Shown piece after piece: positions 5,521 through 7,835 of a stretch of 7,835 nt of DNA. A program made the position numbers and the translations under genes. The notes beneath the pieces were generated by a model, which saw nothing but the letters and a program-made list of their open reading frames with translations, was not told the DNA's origin and ran no database searches. Positions within the stretch are counted from its first letter, which is position 1. Each line of letters opens with the position of its first letter. The DNA comes from Halomonas halophila (lineage in GTDB: Bacteria; Pseudomonadota; Gammaproteobacteria; Pseudomonadales; Halomonadaceae): positions 1 through 7,835 of the forward strand of contig DJIP01000135.1 in the NCBI GenBank assembly GCA_002433675.1, given 5' to 3'.

Positions 5521-6558
5521 ATGACCATTGGTGAGCTGATCCGGCTGTTGAGTGACGGTGAGTTCCACTCCGGCCAGCAGCTGGGGGAAAAGCTGGGCGT
5601 GTCGCGGGCAGCGGTGTGGAAACAGCTGCGCAAGCTGGAGGATCTCGGCATTCCCATGGAGGCGGTCAAGGGACAGGGATATCGTCTGGCCGAACCCCTT
5701 GAGCTGCTCGATGGGCCCTCGGTGGTGGCCGCGCTGTCACGCGAGTCGCGTCGGCACCTCTCGCGCCTCTTCGTGGAAGATACCTTGCCCTCGAGCAACG
5801 AGTTCCTGCGCGAGCGTTTTCGTCAGGGAGCGGGGCACGCTGAGGCCTGCCTGGTCGAGCAGCAGAGCGCCGGCCGCGGCCGGCGCGGGCGCACCTGGAC
5901 GACCCCCTGGGGGCGCACGCTGATGTGCTCCGTGGGCTGGCGCTTCGATGCGGGTGTCGCTGCCCTGGAAGGGCTTAGCCTGGCTATCGGCGTGGTGCTG
6001 GCCCAGGTGCTGGAGCGCCATGAACTCAAGCCAGGGCTGAAGTGGCCCAACGACGTGCTGTTGCCCTTGGGGCCGCAAGGATCGGATGAGCAGGGGGCGG
6101 CCAAGCAGGGGCTGGGTCACCAGGGCTTTGGCAAGCTGGCCGGTATTCTGGTCGAGATGAGCGGTGACGCCGCCGGTCCCTGCGAGGTGGTGCTCGGCAT
6201 GGGCATCAACGTGGATTTGCCGGAGAGCTTCCGGGCGAAGATCGATCAGCCGGTCGCTTGTGTGCATGATCAGGCTCCTGGACTATCCCGTAACGTGCTG
6301 GCGGCCGAATTGCTGGACGGCCTGCTGGCCATGCTGGCAGGTTTCGAGGAGCAGGGGTTCGATGCCTGGCGCGACGCCTGGAACGCACGTCACGCCTTTG
6401 CCGGTTGGGACATCGAAATCATTCGAGGGGAGCAGCGCGAGCTGGCTCGGGCAGGAGATGTGGATGGCAGTGGCAATCTCTGGGTGCGCAAGGGGGCTGA
6501 CGGAGAGCGGCAAGAGCGTCTGGTGGGAGGAGAGATCAGCGTGCGGGCTCGCCCATGA
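5521..6558 (+). CDS. birA: Bifunctional biotin-protein ligase and biotin operon repressor BirA
   Basis: A 345-residue group II biotin ligase, about 24 longer than E. coli BirA (321). It makes biotinyl-5'-AMP from biotin and ATP and biotinylates the acetyl-CoA carboxylase carrier protein; its N-terminal winged helix (about 1-60, HSGQQLGEKLGVSRAAVWKQ) indicates it also represses biotin genes. The catalytic domain shows the adenylate-binding loop GRGRRGRTW (118-126), KWPND (174-178), KLAGILVEMSG (205-215) and GMGIN (226-230); residues about 290-345 form the SH3-like cap. Extra length sits between KWPND and KLAGIL, where about 20 additional Gly/Gln-rich residues are found. The ATG at 5521 fits the family N-terminus, with GGAAGG (5507-5512) 8 bases upstream; the longer open frame from 5281 has no homologous content. 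It overlaps coaX by 4 bp and is co-transcribed with it. Confidence 0.93.
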   Translation: MTIGELIRLLSDGEFHSGQQLGEKLGVSRAAVWKQLRKLEDLGIPMEAVKGQGYRLAEPLELLDGPSVVAALSRESRRHLSRLFVEDTLPSSNEFLRERFRQGAGHAEACLVEQQSAGRGRRGRTWTTPWGRTLMCSVGWRFDAGVAALEGLSLAIGVVLAQVLERHELKPGLKWPNDVLLPLGPQGSDEQGAAKQGLGHQGFGKLAGILVEMSGDAAGPCEVVLGMGINVDLPESFRAKIDQPVACVHDQAPGLSRNVLAAELLDGLLAMLAGFEEQGFDAWRDAWNARHAFAGWDIEIIRGEQRELARAGDVDGSGNLWVRKGADGERQERLVGGEISVRARP

Positions 6559-7394
6559 TTCTTGATCTGGATATCGGCAATACCCTGTCCAAGTGGCGCC
6601 TGAAGGACGCTGACAGCAGCGAGATTCGCTCCCGGGGCGCGGTGTGGACCCGGGAGGAGTGGAAGCCCGGGTCGGACATTCCCGACCTCGACGTGGTCGA
6701 GACGGTGCGCATTTCCAGCGTGGCCAGGCGTTCGGTGCTGGCGCAGACCGAGTCGCTGCTCAAGGACCGGGTGCGTTCCGTGCACGTGGCGCGCTCCTGC
6801 CACGAAGCGCTGGGTGTCACCAACGGCTATCACGAGCCGGGTCGACTGGGCGTGGATCGCTGGATGGGGGTACTGGCCGGCTATCAGCTCGCCGGTGCCA
6901 GTTGCACGGTGGACTGTGGCAGCGCCATCACCATCGACTTCGTGCTGCCAGGCGGGCGTCATCTCGGGGGGTACATCCTGCCGGGGCTGCGTCTGATGAA
7001 AGAAAGCCTCAAGCTGGGCACCCGCAACGTGGCCATCGACCCGGACAGCGAGGCAGACGAGCTGCTGGCTCCTGGACGGCGCACGGTGGAGGCGGTCAAT
7101 CACGGTATCTACATGGCCGCTGTCAGCGCGGTCAATCGGATCTATAGCGAGGTCTGCGACCGTGAAGGGGTGGCGCTGCCGATGCTGGTCACCGGCGGTG
7201 ATGCCAGGGTGGTGTCTCGTGGTATTCGCGTACCCCACGCGATCTGGCCGGACATGGTCTACGCAGGCCTGGAAGCGTGCTTTCCGCTGACCGCGGCCGA
7301 ACGTGCCGGCAAGATGGCAGGGGCGCCGGTGCCGCCGGCGCCCGTAGCGCTGGAAAAGATCCGCGCGGGTTTGGCGTTTTCGATGCTGCTGTGA
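6555..7394 (+). CDS. coaX: Type III pantothenate kinase
   Basis: A 279-residue CoaX kinase of the acetate-and-sugar-kinase/Hsc70/actin (ASKHA) superfamily, slightly longer than the 248 or so residues of the Pseudomonas enzyme. It phosphorylates pantothenate, the first step of coenzyme A synthesis, in the cytoplasm. Visible motifs: LDIGNT (5-10) for ATP phosphate binding, GRLGVDRW (96-103) with Asp101 as presumed catalytic base, DCGSAITID (120-128, where DAGTAxTID is more usual), GGYILPGLRLM (138-148) and TGGDA (213-217). Enzymes of this type typically need a monovalent cation and are not inhibited by CoA. The start ATG overlaps the birA stop as ATGA, implying translational coupling. The tail from about 245, rich in Ala and Pro, is not part of the core fold and looks lineage-specific. 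No terminator is evident before the tRNA promoter. Confidence 0.93.
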   Translation: MILDLDIGNTLSKWRLKDADSSEIRSRGAVWTREEWKPGSDIPDLDVVETVRISSVARRSVLAQTESLLKDRVRSVHVARSCHEALGVTNGYHEPGRLGVDRWMGVLAGYQLAGASCTVDCGSAITIDFVLPGGRHLGGYILPGLRLMKESLKLGTRNVAIDPDSEADELLAPGRRTVEAVNHGIYMAAVSAVNRIYSEVCDREGVALPMLVTGGDARVVSRGIRVPHAIWPDMVYAGLEACFPLTAAERAGKMAGAPVPPAPVALEKIRAGLAFSMLL

Positions 7395-7543
7395 CCGTGG
7401 TTTTCCGGTGCGTAGGAAAAAAAGCCTATGGAAGCCTTGCGTTATCCATTCTGCTTTGACACAATGCGCCGCGTTCCGAGGTACAGCGACCCACGGGTTG
7501 CAGGCTGCCGTCGAGACAGGTTGCAAGAATTTCGCGTACAGCT

Positions 7544-7592
7544 TGATTCTTTTAAAACAACCACTTGACTTCTCGGAGCAGGGCGATAAAAT
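7544..7592 (+). promoter_or_regulatory. Strong promoter of the tRNA-Tyr cluster, with AT-rich upstream element
   Basis: TTGACT (7565-7570) and TAAAAT (7587-7592) each match the consensus at five positions with a 16-bp spacer. The AT-rich stretch at 7544-7560 (GATTCTTTTAAAAC) resembles an UP element. The GC-rich discriminator ACGTCGCC just after the -10 is typical of stringently controlled stable-RNA promoters. Transcription should start near 7599, a few bases before the mature tRNA end. Confidence 0.8.
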
Positions 7593-7604
7593 ACGTCGCC
7601 AGTT

Positions 7605-7688
<84 letters not shown>

Positions 7689-7805
7689 GATTTTGATCGA
7701 TCAGAGATGTGGTTTCTGGTTGATATGGAGCAGGCGGTCGGACGCTGCCAGGCTGGTTGGGGTTCGGTGGGCTTTGCTTCAGCAAAGAAGGTTTAGTACC
7801 GATTT
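7689..7805 (+). other. Spacer between tRNA-Tyr and tRNA-Gly
   Basis: This 117-bp stretch has no gene. A small hairpin, CTTTGC (7772-7777) with GCAAAG (7782-7787) and a TTCA loop, lacks a T run and so is more likely a processing or spacer structure than a terminator. Confidence 0.5.
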
Positions 7806-7835
7806 GCGGGCATAGTTCAATGGTAGAACCTCAGC
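7806..7835 (+). tRNA. tRNA-Gly, 5' part only, cut by the window edge
   Basis: The last 30 bases (GCGGGCATAGTTCAATGGTA then GAACCTCAGC) are the acceptor strand, complete D arm and start of the anticodon stem of a glycine tRNA. The anticodon lies outside the window. The sequence and the order after tRNA-Tyr fit tRNA-Gly(UCC), which in related bacteria is followed by tRNA-Thr and tuf; that continuation is inferred. Confidence 0.88.

Noticed and set aside
7456..7486. Perfect TTGACA (7456-7461) as a second promoter after coaX
   Set aside because: No acceptable -10 box lies 15-19 bp downstream (AGGTAC or GTACAG only). The TTGACT/TAAAAT pair nearer the tRNA is far better.
6390..7526. Long minus-strand open frame (378 codons) opposite coaX
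   Set aside because: It is antisense to two well-supported genes, shows no recognisable domain, and such long shadow frames are common in GC-rich genomes.

Overview
The window looks like a chromosomal piece of a GC-rich gammaproteobacterium of the Halomonas/Pseudomonas type. The best guide is the right end, where birA, coaX, tRNA-Tyr and the start of tRNA-Gly follow in the order that in these bacteria normally leads on to tRNA-Thr, tuf and secE/nusG. The combination of an NhaC-type antiporter, structured intergenic repeats and high GC leans towards Halomonas. This is inference, as no database search was possible.

Layout from left to right. Positions 1-570 hold no credible gene. They contain a tandem array of terminator-like hairpins (three copies) alternating with two copies of a 160-bp structured repeat bounded by 8-bp inverted ends. 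Positions 571-858 hold a decayed, frameshifted and internally deleted remnant of what looks like an alpha/beta-hydrolase esterase. A DJ-1/PfpI-family stress gene (996-1559, +) follows. A perfect 16-bp-stem terminator separates it from a convergent minus-strand pair, metC (cystathionine beta-lyase type) then an NhaC-family transporter. The pair is transcribed divergently from a FadR-type GntR regulator (4473-5153, +). The metC-gntR gap carries a perfect 9-5-9 inverted repeat next to a plausible metC promoter, so these three genes probably form one self-contained control unit: a sensor, a sulfur-amino-acid C-S lyase and an ion-coupled carrier.

After a 367-bp gap comes the cofactor pair birA (biotin-protein ligase and biotin repressor, with an unusual insert beside its active site) and coaX (type III pantothenate kinase), which overlap by 4 bp and must be co-transcribed. 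A strong promoter with an AT-rich upstream element then drives tRNA-Tyr(GUA), and the window ends inside the 5' half of a tRNA-Gly gene.

The core genes are conventional. The parts that most deserve a second look are the 160-bp repeats, the esterase remnant, the metC/nhaC/gntR unit with its operator, the BirA insert and the substituted metal-site residue in the regulator. No clearly new defence, mobile or CRISPR system is visible.
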